A DNA stretch of 30,051 bases, from NCBI GenBank assembly GCA_017958015.1, contig JAGDDM010000175.1, positions 1 to 30,051 of the forward strand, given 5' to 3'. The DNA is from Abditibacteriota bacterium. GTDB taxonomy: Bacteria > Armatimonadota > UBA5829. This document shows, one piece after another, positions 13,695 to 22,116 of the stretch (within the stretch, counting starts at the first letter, position 1; each line of letters begins with the position of its first letter). The translations under genes and the position numbers were made by a program. The notes beneath the pieces were generated by a model. That model had not been told where the DNA came from, made no database searches, and worked only from the letters and a program-made list of their open reading frames with translations.

Positions 13695-14819
13695 CTATCC
13701 TTCAACGAGTACCAAATTATCTCTGTGGATTACCTCATCGAAGTCCTTATACCCGATGAGTTCGTGCATCTCGTCGGTGTGCTTGCCTTTTATGATTTTC
13801 ACTTCGTCGATGTTGTAGTTCACAAGCCCTCGGGCAAAGACGGTTCCGTCCTCACCGGCCACGGACACCATATCACCGGTTTTGAAGCTGCCGGTACAGT
13901 CCGTTATACCGATGGCAAGAAGGCTCTTGCCCTTTTCCCGAATCATTTTCTCCGCTCCGGCGTTCACCGTCACGGTGCCTTTGACTCTGTGGCCGAAAAC
14001 TATCCACCGCTTTTTGCCCCCCATGGCCGCCTGTTTGCCGGCAAAGAGAGTGCCGATGTACTCACCGGCCAGGATGTCGGTGACAACGTTCTCCCTTGAG
14101 GCGTCGGCGATAACCATTTTGGAGCCGGAAGCCATGATTGTTTTGGCCGCCTCCAACTTCGTTTTCATACCCCCCACGCCGTTCAGGCCCAGAGAGCCGC
14201 CGCCCAGAGCTTCTATTTCGGGAGTAATCTTCGTCACCTTTTCGATGAACTTCGCGTTGGGGTTCTCCGCCGGGTTGGAATCGTAGAGACCCTCGATGTC
14301 CGACAGGAGTATGAGCAAATCCGCGTTTATGCCGGCCGCCACGAGAGACGCCAGAGTGTCGTTGTCGCCGAACTTAATCTCGGAGACCGCCACCGTGTCG
14401 TTCTCGTTTACGATGGGCATGCAGTCCATGCGGATAAGGGTGTTCAAAGTGTTGCAGGCGTTCAGGTAGCGGACCCGGTCGTTGAAGTCGTCGCGGGTCA
14501 CGAGAACCTGACCCACCGGAATGCCGAAATCGCCGAAAACGGAGGTGTACACGGCCATGAGCAGACTCTGACCCACGGCGGCCACGCCCTGCTTTTCCGC
14601 GATGGTGCCGGGGCGTTTCGTCATGCCCAGTGTTTCCATGCCGGCCCGAATGGCGCCGGAACTGACAAGGACGACCTCAACGCCGCTTTTCTTGGCGTCG
14701 GCCAGCTGCTTCGCCAGGACGCTCATTTTCTTTCGGCAGAGGGAGCCCTTTTCGTCCACAAGGGAGCTTGTTCCGACTTTCACAACAAGCCGCTTAACGC
14801 CGCTAATACGCTTCGTCAC
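13695..14819 (-). CDS. proB: Glutamate 5-kinase with PUA domain
   Basis: ProB phosphorylates glutamate to start proline synthesis and is the usual target of proline feedback. I place the start at the GTG at 14817-14819, giving 374 residues: GGAG lies 10 bases upstream and family members begin shortly before LVVKVGTSSL. An open frame reaches back to 14882 but only by running through the end of obg. The kinase domain has VSSGAIRAGMETLG, NENDTVAV, LLSDIEGLYDSNP and GVGGMKTKLEAA; a PUA domain (about 275-355) follows, as in long ProB proteins. It overlaps the 3' end of obg by 17 bases, so translation is probably coupled to it. Confidence 0.95.
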   Translation of the reverse strand: MTKRISGVKRLVVKVGTSSLVDEKGSLCRKKMSVLAKQLADAKKSGVEVVLVSSGAIRAGMETLGMTKRPGTIAEKQGVAAVGQSLLMAVYTSVFGDFGIPVGQVLVTRDDFNDRVRYLNACNTLNTLIRMDCMPIVNENDTVAVSEIKFGDNDTLASLVAAGINADLLILLSDIEGLYDSNPAENPNAKFIEKVTKITPEIEALGGGSLGLNGVGGMKTKLEAAKTIMASGSKMVIADASRENVVTDILAGEYIGTLFAGKQAAMGGKKRWIVFGHRVKGTVTVNAGAEKMIREKGKSLLAIGITDCTGSFKTGDMVSVAGEDGTVFARGLVNYNIDEVKIIKGKHTDEMHELIGYKDFDEVIHRDNLVLVEG

Positions 14820-16089
14820 TGTACATAAGCTCCGTATCTTTGATGTAAACCGTGTCGCCGTCCTTGGCGCCCAGCTTCTCAAGTTCCTTTATGACGCCCA
14901 TCTTGTCCAGCTGGCGGTGAAGGTGCCGAATGGCGTATTCGTTACCCAGATCCGTGCGGGCCACCATCATCTCCACCTTTTTGCCGGTGACTCGGAAGAC
15001 GTTTTCGTCCTCCTTGATTGCCCGCCACTCCGGTTCCGGCGCCTCAATCGTAAACAGCGCCGTCTCCTCCTCCGGCTCCTCCTCCTTGGGCATGGCGTCA
15101 AGCAAATCGCCTATGCGGAACATGAGCTTCTGAAGCCCCTCGCCGGTGACGGCGGAAACCTCGTGGACCTCGTAGCCCTTGGCCTCCAGAGCCGGTTTCA
15201 GCTCGGCCACAATCTCCGCCGCGTCGGGCATATCGCACTTGTTGAGGGCCACAATCTGCGGCAGGGACGCCAGACGCTCGCTGTGGCTGGCCATTTCCCT
15301 GTTTATTACGTCGAAATCCTCCGCCGCGTTCCGTCCGGTCATGCCGGACACGTCTATCACGTGGACCGTCAGGCGGGTGCGCTCGATGTGCTTCAAAAAC
15401 CGTATGCCCAGACCCACACCCTCATGGGCGCCCTCGATGATTCCCGGCATGTCCGCCAGAACAAAGGACTTTTCGTCACCCAGGCGCACGACGCCCAAAT
15501 TGGGAACGAGAGTGGTAAAGGGATAGTCCGCGATCTTGGGCTTGGCGGAGGAGACCCGGGAAATAATGGTGGATTTGCCCACGCTGGGGAAGCCCACGAG
15601 CCCCACGTCCGCCAAAAGCTTAAGTTCCAAAACAAGGGACACCTCTTCCACCGGTTCGCCCTTTTCCGCGAATCGGGGAGTCTGGTGCACGGAGTCGGCG
15701 AAGGCCGCGTTGCCTCTGCCGCCCTCTCCGCCTTTGGAGGCTATGTATTTCTGGCCGTTTTTTGTGAGGTCGGCCAGAAGCTTTCCGGTTTCGGCGTCCA
15801 TAATCATTGTGCCGACGGGAACGGAAAGCACCAGATTTTTGGCCGATTTTCCGTATCGGTCGTTGGGGCCGCCGTCGCCGCCTCTGCCGGCGCGGTAATG
15901 TTTTTTGTATCTGAAGTCCACAAGGGTATTGACGTTGGCCGCGGCTTTGAAAACAACACTGCCGCCGTGGCCTCCGTTACCTCCCGAGGGGCCGCCTCGG
16001 GGCATATATTTTTCCCGGCGGAAGGCCACAAGACCGTTTCCGCCGTCGCCGCCTTTTACGCGGACTTCGACTCTGTCAACAAAATGCAT
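14803..16089 (-). CDS. obg: GTPase Obg (ribosome assembly)
   Basis: Obg is a GTPase needed for late 50S subunit assembly. With the ATG at 16087-16089 the protein has 428 residues and begins MHFVDRVEVRVKGGDGGNG, the normal Obg start. The glycine-rich Obg fold runs to about residue 158. The G domain has VGFPSVGKST, DMPGIIEGAH, NKCD and SAVTGEGL. A C-terminal OCT domain (about 350-415) is present, so this is the three-domain form. The frame is open upstream to 16161, but those residues do not look like Obg; no clear ribosome-binding site precedes the chosen ATG. It is the first gene of the nine-gene run ending with panD, and its promoter is at 16200. Confidence 0.96.
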   Translation of the reverse strand: MHFVDRVEVRVKGGDGGNGLVAFRREKYMPRGGPSGGNGGHGGSVVFKAAANVNTLVDFRYKKHYRAGRGGDGGPNDRYGKSAKNLVLSVPVGTMIMDAETGKLLADLTKNGQKYIASKGGEGGRGNAAFADSVHQTPRFAEKGEPVEEVSLVLELKLLADVGLVGFPSVGKSTIISRVSSAKPKIADYPFTTLVPNLGVVRLGDEKSFVLADMPGIIEGAHEGVGLGIRFLKHIERTRLTVHVIDVSGMTGRNAAEDFDVINREMASHSERLASLPQIVALNKCDMPDAAEIVAELKPALEAKGYEVHEVSAVTGEGLQKLMFRIGDLLDAMPKEEEPEEETALFTIEAPEPEWRAIKEDENVFRVTGKKVEMMVARTDLGNEYAIRHLHRQLDKMGVIKELEKLGAKDGDTVYIKDTELMYSDEAY

Positions 16090-16199
16090 GATTTTTCGAT
16101 AGGATTTGATTGTAAGGTTGGCGGTGTCGGATTTTAATATCTTTCGCGTCAGCGAACACAAATCGACAAACCGCTGCCATGCGCAAATTTACTTATTAT

Positions 16200-16228
16200 A
16201 TTTTACCACACATACGCGGAAATATCCA
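16200..16228 (-). promoter_or_regulatory. Promoter of the obg operon
   Basis: On the minus strand TGGATA (16223-16228), 17 bases, TAAAAT (16200-16205), preceded by TGTGG. A second -10-like TATAAT sits at 16195-16200. It is divergent from, and about 40 bases from, the cobO -10, so the two may interfere. Confidence 0.6.
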
Positions 16229-16242
16229 CCTATCAAGCCGAA

Positions 16243-16253
16243 TGTGGTATAAT
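16243..16253 (+). promoter_or_regulatory. Extended -10 promoter of cobO
   Basis: TGTGGTATAAT with TATAAT at 16248-16253; no recognisable -35 at 17-18 bases, so an extended -10 promoter is likely. About 30 bases upstream of the cobO ATG. Confidence 0.65.
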
Positions 16254-16284
16254 AAAAACACAATAAATTTCGGAGTGTGCGTTA

Positions 16285-16797
16285 ATGCTGGGATATGTTC
16301 AGGTTTACACCGGTGACGGCAAGGGTAAAACCACCGCCGCGCTGGGTCTCGCTCTGCGGGCGGCGGGACGGGGGCTCAAGGTCCTCATCACCCAATTCGC
16401 AAAGGGCTCCGACACCGGCGAGCTCCGCACCCTCAAAGATATCCCGAACATCACCCTCCACCGCTGCGGCACAGAACGATTCCTCACCGAAAACCCCGCC
16501 CGGGAAGTCATCGAGAAAACCCGGGAAGGCTTCGCGGCGGTGCGCAGGGAGATTCTCACCGGCCAATACGACCTGGTTGTCCTCGATGAGATAAACATCG
16601 CGGTTCACTTCAAAATGATTTCCGCCGAGGAAGTCCTCACCCTCATCGACGACAAGCCCCACCACACGGAGCTCATTCTCACCGGCAGAAAGGCCGCCCC
16701 GGAAATCATCGCCCGGGCGGATCTCGTCACGGAAATGCGGAACGTGAAGCATTATTACGACAGAGCCGTGGGAGCGCGCAAAGGTATCGAATATTAG
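16285..16797 (+). CDS. cobO: Cob(I)yrinic acid a,c-diamide adenosyltransferase (CobA/CobO/BtuR type)
   Basis: The 170-residue protein adds the adenosyl group to the cobalt of corrinoids. It has the P-loop GDGKGKTT (10-17) typical of the CobA/CobO/BtuR family, ALRAAGRGLKVLITQF, and the LVVLDEINIA motif near residue 100, and ends with TEMRNVKHYYDRAVGARKGIEY, the family's usual C-terminus (last 20 or so residues). The ATG has GGAG nine bases upstream. No other cobalamin gene is near, so it probably serves corrinoid salvage or a pathway encoded elsewhere. No terminator separates it from argS. Confidence 0.95.
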   Translation: MLGYVQVYTGDGKGKTTAALGLALRAAGRGLKVLITQFAKGSDTGELRTLKDIPNITLHRCGTERFLTENPAREVIEKTREGFAAVRREILTGQYDLVVLDEINIAVHFKMISAEEVLTLIDDKPHHTELILTGRKAAPEIIARADLVTEMRNVKHYYDRAVGARKGIEY

Positions 16798-16835
16798 ACC
16801 TCAAATTCCCTTTTCCCTATTCTCTCCGTATATGA

Positions 16836-16841
16836 TATAAT
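16836..16841 (+). promoter_or_regulatory. Possible -10 box before argS
   Basis: TATAAT at 16836-16841, about 28 bases before the argS ATG, in an AT-rich patch; no convincing -35 box. argS may also be read from the cobO promoter. Confidence 0.4.
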
Positions 16842-16869
16842 ATATTATACTTAAACCAAGGAAGTAAAC

Positions 16870-18798
16870 ATGCAAGTCCAAACAACAATAGCAAGCGCAA
16901 TCAAAAAAATCCTCGATATAAACGAGGTTCCTTTCAACGTTCCCCCCAAACGGGAGTTCGGCGACTTCTCCACCGCCGTGTGTATGCCCATGGCGAAAGT
17001 CCGCCGCACGGCCCCGATTAAGATCGCTCAGGAAGTAAAAGAAAAACTTGACGCCCTGAAGCTGCCTTACATCAAGGAAATCATCGTCACCCCTCCCGGC
17101 TACCTCAATTTTAAGATAGACCACCCCGCCTACGTGAAGTCCGTTCTGGATAAGATTCGCTCCAAGGGCGAAGACTACGGCAAAGTGAACGTGGGCCGCG
17201 CCCGGCGGGTCCTCATCGAGCATACCAACGTGAACCCCAACAAGGCCATGCACATCGGACACCTGCGGAACTGCATCATCGGCGACACCGTCGTCCGCAC
17301 CCTCCGCAAACTGGGCTACGACGTTCAGGCCTGCAACTACATCGACGACACCGGCGTTCAGGTGGCGGACGTGGTGGTTGCCATGCTCTACATGGACGCC
17401 CCCAAATACAAACCCGGCATGGACCTCGCGAAGATTTGGGCGAAGTACGACGGCAAGCAGTCCTTCGACTACTGGTGCTGGGACATCTACTCCCGGGTCG
17501 CCGCCGCCTACGACACCGACGAAAAACTGAAAGCCAACCGGGCGGAAGTGCTCCACGCCGTTGAGTCCTGCGAAGGGGAAATCGCCGCTTTCGCCAAAGA
17601 AGTGGCAACGAGAATCGTCACCGCCCACCTCAAGACCGTGGGCAGACTGAATGTCACCTACAATCTCCTCAACTGGGAGTCGGATATTTTCCACAGAGGT
17701 TTCTGGAACACCGCCTTCGAGCTTTTGAAAAAATCCGGCGCCGTTGTCTTTGAGACCGAGGGCCCCAACAAGGGCTGCTGGGTTGTGCGCTTCGGCAGGG
17801 GCGTGTTCATGACCGACGAGGGCCTCAAAAGCGAGGACAAAGTTCTCGTCCGCTCCAACGGCACCGTCACCTACACCGGTAAGGACATCGCCTATCAGAT
17901 GTGGAAATTCGGCGTCCTGGGCAGAGACTTCCTCTACAAAAACTGGGGCAAACAGATTGACGGCACCATGCTGAAAACCACCGCCCCCGACGGCAAATCG
18001 AGCAAACTCTACGGCAGAGCGGACAAGGTCATAAACGTCATCGATATCCGCCAGGCCTACACCCAGGAGATTGTCTATTCCTGCCTGCGGAAGCTGGGCT
18101 TCCCCAAGCAGTCCCGGAACTCCGTCCACCTCGGCTATGAAGTGGTTGTTCTCTCCGCGAACGCGGCGAAAACCCTCGGCATGGAAACCGAATCCGGCGG
18201 AGCCCAGGCAATGAGCGGCCGCAAGGGTCTGGGAGTCAAGGGCGACGACCTCATCAACGTTATGGCCGCGAAGTTGGCGGAAAAAGGCACATCGAAAAAG
18301 AGCGCGGAAATTCTCTCCGCCGGCGCCATCCGCTACTTCATGTCCAAGATTACCACCGGCAAGATGATTGTGTTCGACTTCGACGAAGCGTTGCGCACCA
18401 CCGGCGACAGCGGCATCTACTGCGAGTACGCCCACGCCAGAGCCTGCTCAGTCCTGGCCAAGGCGGGCATCAAGTCCTTCCGGGGCGTGAAAGTTCCGGA
18501 CAGAGTGACGGAGACGGAGGAGAACCTCATCAAGAAACTGGACGAGTTCCCCGCCGTTGTCCGCAAGGCCGGCGCGGATCTGTCCCCGGCTCCTCTGGCC
18601 CGCTACGCCTTCGACCTGGCTTCCTGTTTCACCGACTACTACGAGACCCCGGACCCGGAAGCGGAAAAGCAGACTCCCTTCTACAAGATTGAGGACAAGG
18701 ATCTGAAGAAATACCGCCTTGCCCTGGTTGACGCTTTCCGGGCCACCATGGCCAACTGCCTCACAACCTTGGGCATCACCCCTCTGGAGAGAATATAA
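16870..18798 (+). CDS. argS: Arginyl-tRNA synthetase
   Basis: ArgS attaches arginine to its tRNA. The 642-residue class I enzyme has an N-terminal tRNA-binding domain (GDFSTAVCMPMAK, PPGYLNFKI), the HIGH motif in NPNKAMHIGHLRN (H128-H131), the signature KSMSK-equivalent as AMSGRKG (447-453), and a C-terminal anticodon-binding DALR domain (YCEYAHARACSVL to LGITPLERI). The KMSKS loop therefore lacks its first lysine, which is common among ArgRS enzymes. The chain is somewhat longer than many bacterial ArgRS (roughly 550-590). AAGGAAG lies just upstream of the ATG. Its 3' end carries the ribosome-binding site of rmuC, whose ATG follows after one base. Confidence 0.97.
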   Translation: MQVQTTIASAIKKILDINEVPFNVPPKREFGDFSTAVCMPMAKVRRTAPIKIAQEVKEKLDALKLPYIKEIIVTPPGYLNFKIDHPAYVKSVLDKIRSKGEDYGKVNVGRARRVLIEHTNVNPNKAMHIGHLRNCIIGDTVVRTLRKLGYDVQACNYIDDTGVQVADVVVAMLYMDAPKYKPGMDLAKIWAKYDGKQSFDYWCWDIYSRVAAAYDTDEKLKANRAEVLHAVESCEGEIAAFAKEVATRIVTAHLKTVGRLNVTYNLLNWESDIFHRGFWNTAFELLKKSGAVVFETEGPNKGCWVVRFGRGVFMTDEGLKSEDKVLVRSNGTVTYTGKDIAYQMWKFGVLGRDFLYKNWGKQIDGTMLKTTAPDGKSSKLYGRADKVINVIDIRQAYTQEIVYSCLRKLGFPKQSRNSVHLGYEVVVLSANAAKTLGMETESGGAQAMSGRKGLGVKGDDLINVMAAKLAEKGTSKKSAEILSAGAIRYFMSKITTGKMIVFDFDEALRTTGDSGIYCEYAHARACSVLAKAGIKSFRGVKVPDRVTETEENLIKKLDEFPAVVRKAGADLSPAPLARYAFDLASCFTDYYETPDPEAEKQTPFYKIEDKDLKKYRLALVDAFRATMANCLTTLGITPLERI

Positions 18799-18799
18799 T

Positions 18800-19843
18800 A
18801 TGACCGATATTCTCCTCGCCGTCTGCGCCGCGCTCCTTATCATTGTCATCGTTTTGCAGTTTCGCAAGAACGACGGCAAGGTGATGGAGGAACTTCGGCG
18901 CCTGAAGGACGACTCCGCCGACAACGCCGAGCGTGTGGGCAAACTGCTTCAGGAGAGAGTGGACAGCGAGGCGAAACATCGGGACAAACGGATAACCGAT
19001 TTCACCGCGTCCGTGGACAAACAGCTTTCGGAAATGCGAAAAACCATGGACAGCAACATGAGGCAGGTTCACGAAAACCTGGGCGAGATGAAACAGCTCG
19101 CCGCCGGTGTAAACGACCTCAAGAAAGTGCTCTCCAACGTGAAAACCCGGGGCATTCTCGGTGAGATTCAACTGGGAACAATTCTGGAAGAGATTTTGGC
19201 GCCGGAGCAGTACGAAACCGACATCGCCACGGTCCCAAACAGCGCCAATCGTGTTGAGTTCGCGGTAAAGCTCCCCGGCAGCGGCGAGGGTACGGTTTAT
19301 CTGCCCATGGACTCCAAGTTTCCCTTGGACGTGTATTCCCGGCTTCTGGACGCCTACGATACCGGCGACAAAGCCCTCATAGCGGCAAGACAAAAAGAGT
19401 TGGAGACGAGTCTCCGGAACAACGCCAAGGATATACACGACAAATACATCGCTCCGCCCCACACCACCGATTTCGGCGTGATGTTCCTGCCGGTGGAAGG
19501 CCTCTACGCGGAGGCTCTGCGGCTGGGCATGGCGGAAAAACTTCAACAATCATTCAAAATCAACATCGCGGGTCCCACAACCACGGCGGCTCTCCTTAAC
19601 AGCCTTCAGACCGGTTTCCGCACACTGGCCATTCAAAAGAAATCGGCGGAGGTGTGGAGCGTTTTGGAAAGCGTCAGAGAGGAGTTCGAGACCTTCGGCA
19701 CGGCTCTCGAGGGAGCAAAGAAAAAAATCGACGCCGCCGGAAGCGAAATGGAAAAGCTCATGACAACCCGAAGCAACGTTATGCGGCGCAAACTCAAAGA
19801 CATAGCAAAATATTCGGACGACACACCGTCGCTCGATAAATAA
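18800..19843 (+). CDS. rmuC: DNA recombination protein RmuC homologue
   Basis: The 347-residue protein has an N-terminal membrane helix (about 3-21), a long charged coiled-coil region (about 25-115) and the RmuC core (about 120-325) with TRGILGEIQLGTILEEIL, QYETDI, LPMDSKFPLDVY, FGVMFLPVEGLYAEAL and GPTTTAALLNSLQTGFRTL. RmuC proteins are membrane-anchored nuclease-like proteins that limit certain inversions and recombination at short inverted repeats; biochemical detail is poorly known. The ATG at 18800 has GGAGAGA upstream, one base after the argS stop; a longer frame (to 18719) would overlap argS by 80 bases without reason. It is followed 13 bases later by the metallo-hydrolase gene. Confidence 0.94.
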   Translation: MTDILLAVCAALLIIVIVLQFRKNDGKVMEELRRLKDDSADNAERVGKLLQERVDSEAKHRDKRITDFTASVDKQLSEMRKTMDSNMRQVHENLGEMKQLAAGVNDLKKVLSNVKTRGILGEIQLGTILEEILAPEQYETDIATVPNSANRVEFAVKLPGSGEGTVYLPMDSKFPLDVYSRLLDAYDTGDKALIAARQKELETSLRNNAKDIHDKYIAPPHTTDFGVMFLPVEGLYAEALRLGMAEKLQQSFKINIAGPTTTAALLNSLQTGFRTLAIQKKSAEVWSVLESVREEFETFGTALEGAKKKIDAAGSEMEKLMTTRSNVMRRKLKDIAKYSDDTPSLDK

Positions 19844-19856
19844 AAAGAGGTAAGAC

Positions 19857-20621
19857 ATGTTTGATCTCGCTAAAGAAATCAAAGAAACCAAGGTAACGAA
19901 AAACGTTACGATCTGGTGGATGGCCCAGGCGGGCTTCGTTTTCAAGACGAAAACCGGCAAAGTCATCTATCTGGACACCTATCTTTCCGACTGCGTGGAG
20001 AGACTCTGCGACTTCGTGCGCATCTCCGCCGCTCCCATCGACTACAACGACGTTGAGTGCGATGTGGTCCTCAACTCCCACGAGCACCCGGACCACCTGG
20101 ACGTGGACGCCCTGCCGGTTATCGCCAAGAACAACCCGAACTGCGTCTTCGCCGGCGCCAAGTCCTGCAAGGACCCCTACAAGGAGTTCGGTATCGAGGA
20201 ATCCCGGCAGATTATCATGGAGCCGAACAAGTGCTACGAGTTCGACGGCGTGAAGGTCTACACCTGCCGCAGCGACCACGGTGAGCTGGCTCCCGACGCC
20301 CTCTCCCTGCTTCTGGACTTCGACGGCTTCAAGGTTCTCTTCACCGGCGACACCGCCTTCAGACCCGAATGGATTAAGCCTCTGGCGGATATGAAGCCCG
20401 ACATTCTCCTGCCCTGCATCAACGTAGCCTTCGGCAATCTCAATTCCTTCTACGCCGCGGCGTACACGGAAATCATCAAGCCCAAAGTCTCCATCCCCTG
20501 CCACCACTGGATGTTCGCCGAGCACGGCGGCAACCCGGCGGAGTACAAGGCCGAGTGCGCGGCAATCTGCCCCGACACCGAGGTCATTCTGGCCAGACCG
20601 GGAAGAAAATACGAGTTTTAA
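19857..20621 (+). CDS. Metallo-beta-lactamase-fold hydrolase (UlaG-like)
   Basis: The 254-residue protein carries the zinc-binding motif of the metallo-beta-lactamase fold, SHEHPDHLD (H75, H77, D79, H80), with LFTGDTAF for the later metal-bridging aspartate and CHHWMF near the C-terminus for the last histidine. The opening, ITIWWMAQAGFVF and IYLDTYLS (residues about 17-43, in parts), resembles the UlaG branch that includes L-ascorbate-6-phosphate lactonase, but no other ascorbate gene is present, so the substrate is unknown. There is no signal peptide, so it acts in the cytoplasm. GAGG precedes the ATG. It is the last gene of the cobO-argS-rmuC run and ends at a strong terminator. Confidence 0.88.
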   Translation: MFDLAKEIKETKVTKNVTIWWMAQAGFVFKTKTGKVIYLDTYLSDCVERLCDFVRISAAPIDYNDVECDVVLNSHEHPDHLDVDALPVIAKNNPNCVFAGAKSCKDPYKEFGIEESRQIIMEPNKCYEFDGVKVYTCRSDHGELAPDALSLLLDFDGFKVLFTGDTAFRPEWIKPLADMKPDILLPCINVAFGNLNSFYAAAYTEIIKPKVSIPCHHWMFAEHGGNPAEYKAECAAICPDTEVILARPGRKYEF

Positions 20622-20622
20622 C

Positions 20623-20652
20623 AAAAAAGGCTCCCGCGGGGGAGCCTTTTTT
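20623..20652. terminator. Bidirectional intrinsic terminator between convergent genes
   Basis: Six A, GGCTCCC (20629-20635), loop GCGG, GGGAGCC (20640-20646) and six T. It is symmetrical and so can end both the plus-strand hydrolase operon and the minus-strand leucine-rich-repeat gene. Confidence 0.95.
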
Positions 20653-20717
20653 GCGCCTTGCGGCTAAGTGATATATCATTGTGCCAACGGCGCTTCGCGT
20701 CGCGGGCGCCGGTGGCG

Positions 20718-21938
20718 CTAATTTTTGTCCTTGATGTCGTTGCCCTCAAGGCGGAGAGCTTTAAGGTTCGTGATTCCGGAGATGCTCTCGGGCAGAGCCG
20801 TGAGTTTGTTGTCGCTGATATCCAAAACTTCCAAATCCTTCATGTTGCCGATGCTTTCCGGCAGGGAGGTCAACATATTCTTTTGGAGGAAGAGACTTTT
20901 CATGGCCTTGGCGTCGCCGATATTTTCCGGCAGAGATGTAAGCTTGTTGCCGTTAAGAAGCGCGTGCTCCAGTTCTTTCAGTTCCCAAACACTGGGAGGC
21001 ACCGAATCCAATTTGTTCTCGCCCACATAGAAATTAAACAACCGGGGAAAAGAATCGAACTTGTCCGGAAGGGACGTTATCATATTCCGATTGAACCCGA
21101 AATGCCACAGGTCCGTCATTCCCCAAACGCAATCGGGAACGGAAGTAAACCGGTTTCCCGCCACCGACAAAAACCCCAGCTTTTTCATATCTCTCATGCT
21201 GTCGGGCAAAGCGGAGAGTTTGTTGTCTGTCAAATCCAGCCACTGCATGTTCTTAAACTCCCCGATACAGTCGGGCATGGTCTCGAACTTGTTGTAGCTG
21301 AGATCGAGCCATTTGAGCTTTTTGAGGTTCTTAACGCTTTCGGGCAGAGCGGTGAGACCGTTTTTTGCGAGAATAAGAAACTGCAGATTCGTCAGATTTC
21401 CCACTTCCTCCGGCAGTTCCGTAAGGCCGCAGTCCCCGGCGACGATAGTCTCCAGATTCCCGAGCCGAAAAACACCGGGCGGAATACTTCCGATTTTGTT
21501 GCCGCCAATGCGGAGAGAGCGGAGATTCGTCAGATTCCCGATCCCGTCGGGCAGAGATGTGAAACCGTTCCTGTATATCTTAAATTCCTTTTGCCCCATT
21601 TCGTTAGCGTATCCGATGTCGAGAATTTTCAGTTTTTTGAGGTTCCACACACACTCCGGCAGCGACGTCAATTTGTTGCCGCTGAGATCCAGAGTTTCCA
21701 GTTCCCTCAGCTGTCCCACACTCTCGGGCAAAGCCGTAATTCTCTTTTCGGAACTCCGAGCGTAATGAAAGCCGAGGTTGAGAAGATACACATGTCCGCC
21801 TTTGATTCCTATTTCGGGCTTAACACCGGTTTCGCGCCAAATATCGCCCACGGCAACCAGTTCCCAGGTTAAAGGCAGAAAAGCGATGACAACGATGATG
21901 AGGAGAGCAAGCAGAGAAAAACCGATAATCTTTTTCAT
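20718..21938 (-). CDS. Membrane-anchored leucine-rich-repeat protein
   Basis: From the ATG at 21936-21938 (AAAGGG upstream) the product has 406 residues: a short basic start, one membrane helix (about 4-22), a linker of about 40 residues, then 14 consecutive 23-residue leucine-rich repeats running almost to the C-terminus (LTSLPESIGNMKDLEVLDIS type). Repeat 2 has a 13-residue insertion (YANEMGQKEFKIY). The consensus LPxxhxxLxxLxxLxLxxNxhxx is that of the bacterial or plant intracellular type found in many exported adhesion or interaction proteins. The helix lacks a good cleavage site, so the repeats are probably displayed outside, anchored by the N-terminus. It is monocistronic. A frame open to 22028 adds no plausible protein. 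The partner is unknown. Confidence 0.88.
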   Translation of the reverse strand: MKKIIGFSLLALLIIVVIAFLPLTWELVAVGDIWRETGVKPEIGIKGGHVYLLNLGFHYARSSEKRITALPESVGQLRELETLDLSGNKLTSLPECVWNLKKLKILDIGYANEMGQKEFKIYRNGFTSLPDGIGNLTNLRSLRIGGNKIGSIPPGVFRLGNLETIVAGDCGLTELPEEVGNLTNLQFLILAKNGLTALPESVKNLKKLKWLDLSYNKFETMPDCIGEFKNMQWLDLTDNKLSALPDSMRDMKKLGFLSVAGNRFTSVPDCVWGMTDLWHFGFNRNMITSLPDKFDSFPRLFNFYVGENKLDSVPPSVWELKELEHALLNGNKLTSLPENIGDAKAMKSLFLQKNMLTSLPESIGNMKDLEVLDISDNKLTALPESISGITNLKALRLEGNDIKDKN

Positions 21939-22066
21939 GATATATACCCTTTCGCGGACCCCGGCGGCGACCGATTTTAAGCTGTTTCCCGCGCCGGAAA
22001 ATTTTTGCGGGAAATTATGTTGACGCAACCTATACGGTGAATATTTCCGGACCGGCGAAAAAAATC

Positions 22067-22103
22067 AAAAAAATTATGCCCCTCCGACAAAAGCCGAAGG
22101 GGC
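22067..22103 (-). terminator. Terminator of the prs-tsaC operon
   Basis: On the minus strand GCCCCTTCGGC (22103-22093), loop TTTT, GTCGGAGGGGC (22088-22078): an 11-pair stem with two G-T wobbles, followed after four bases by seven T (22073-22067) and a second T-run. Confidence 0.8.
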
Positions 22104-22116
22104 TTCAATAAGTCTT

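Noticed and set aside
12516..16137. Antisense frames of 391 and 511 codons opposite proA and obg
   Set aside because: Both shadow well-identified genes and have the same biased composition.
16801..18435. 544-codon antisense frame opposite argS
   Set aside because: It mirrors argS, and its Val/Gly/His-rich translation resembles no protein family.
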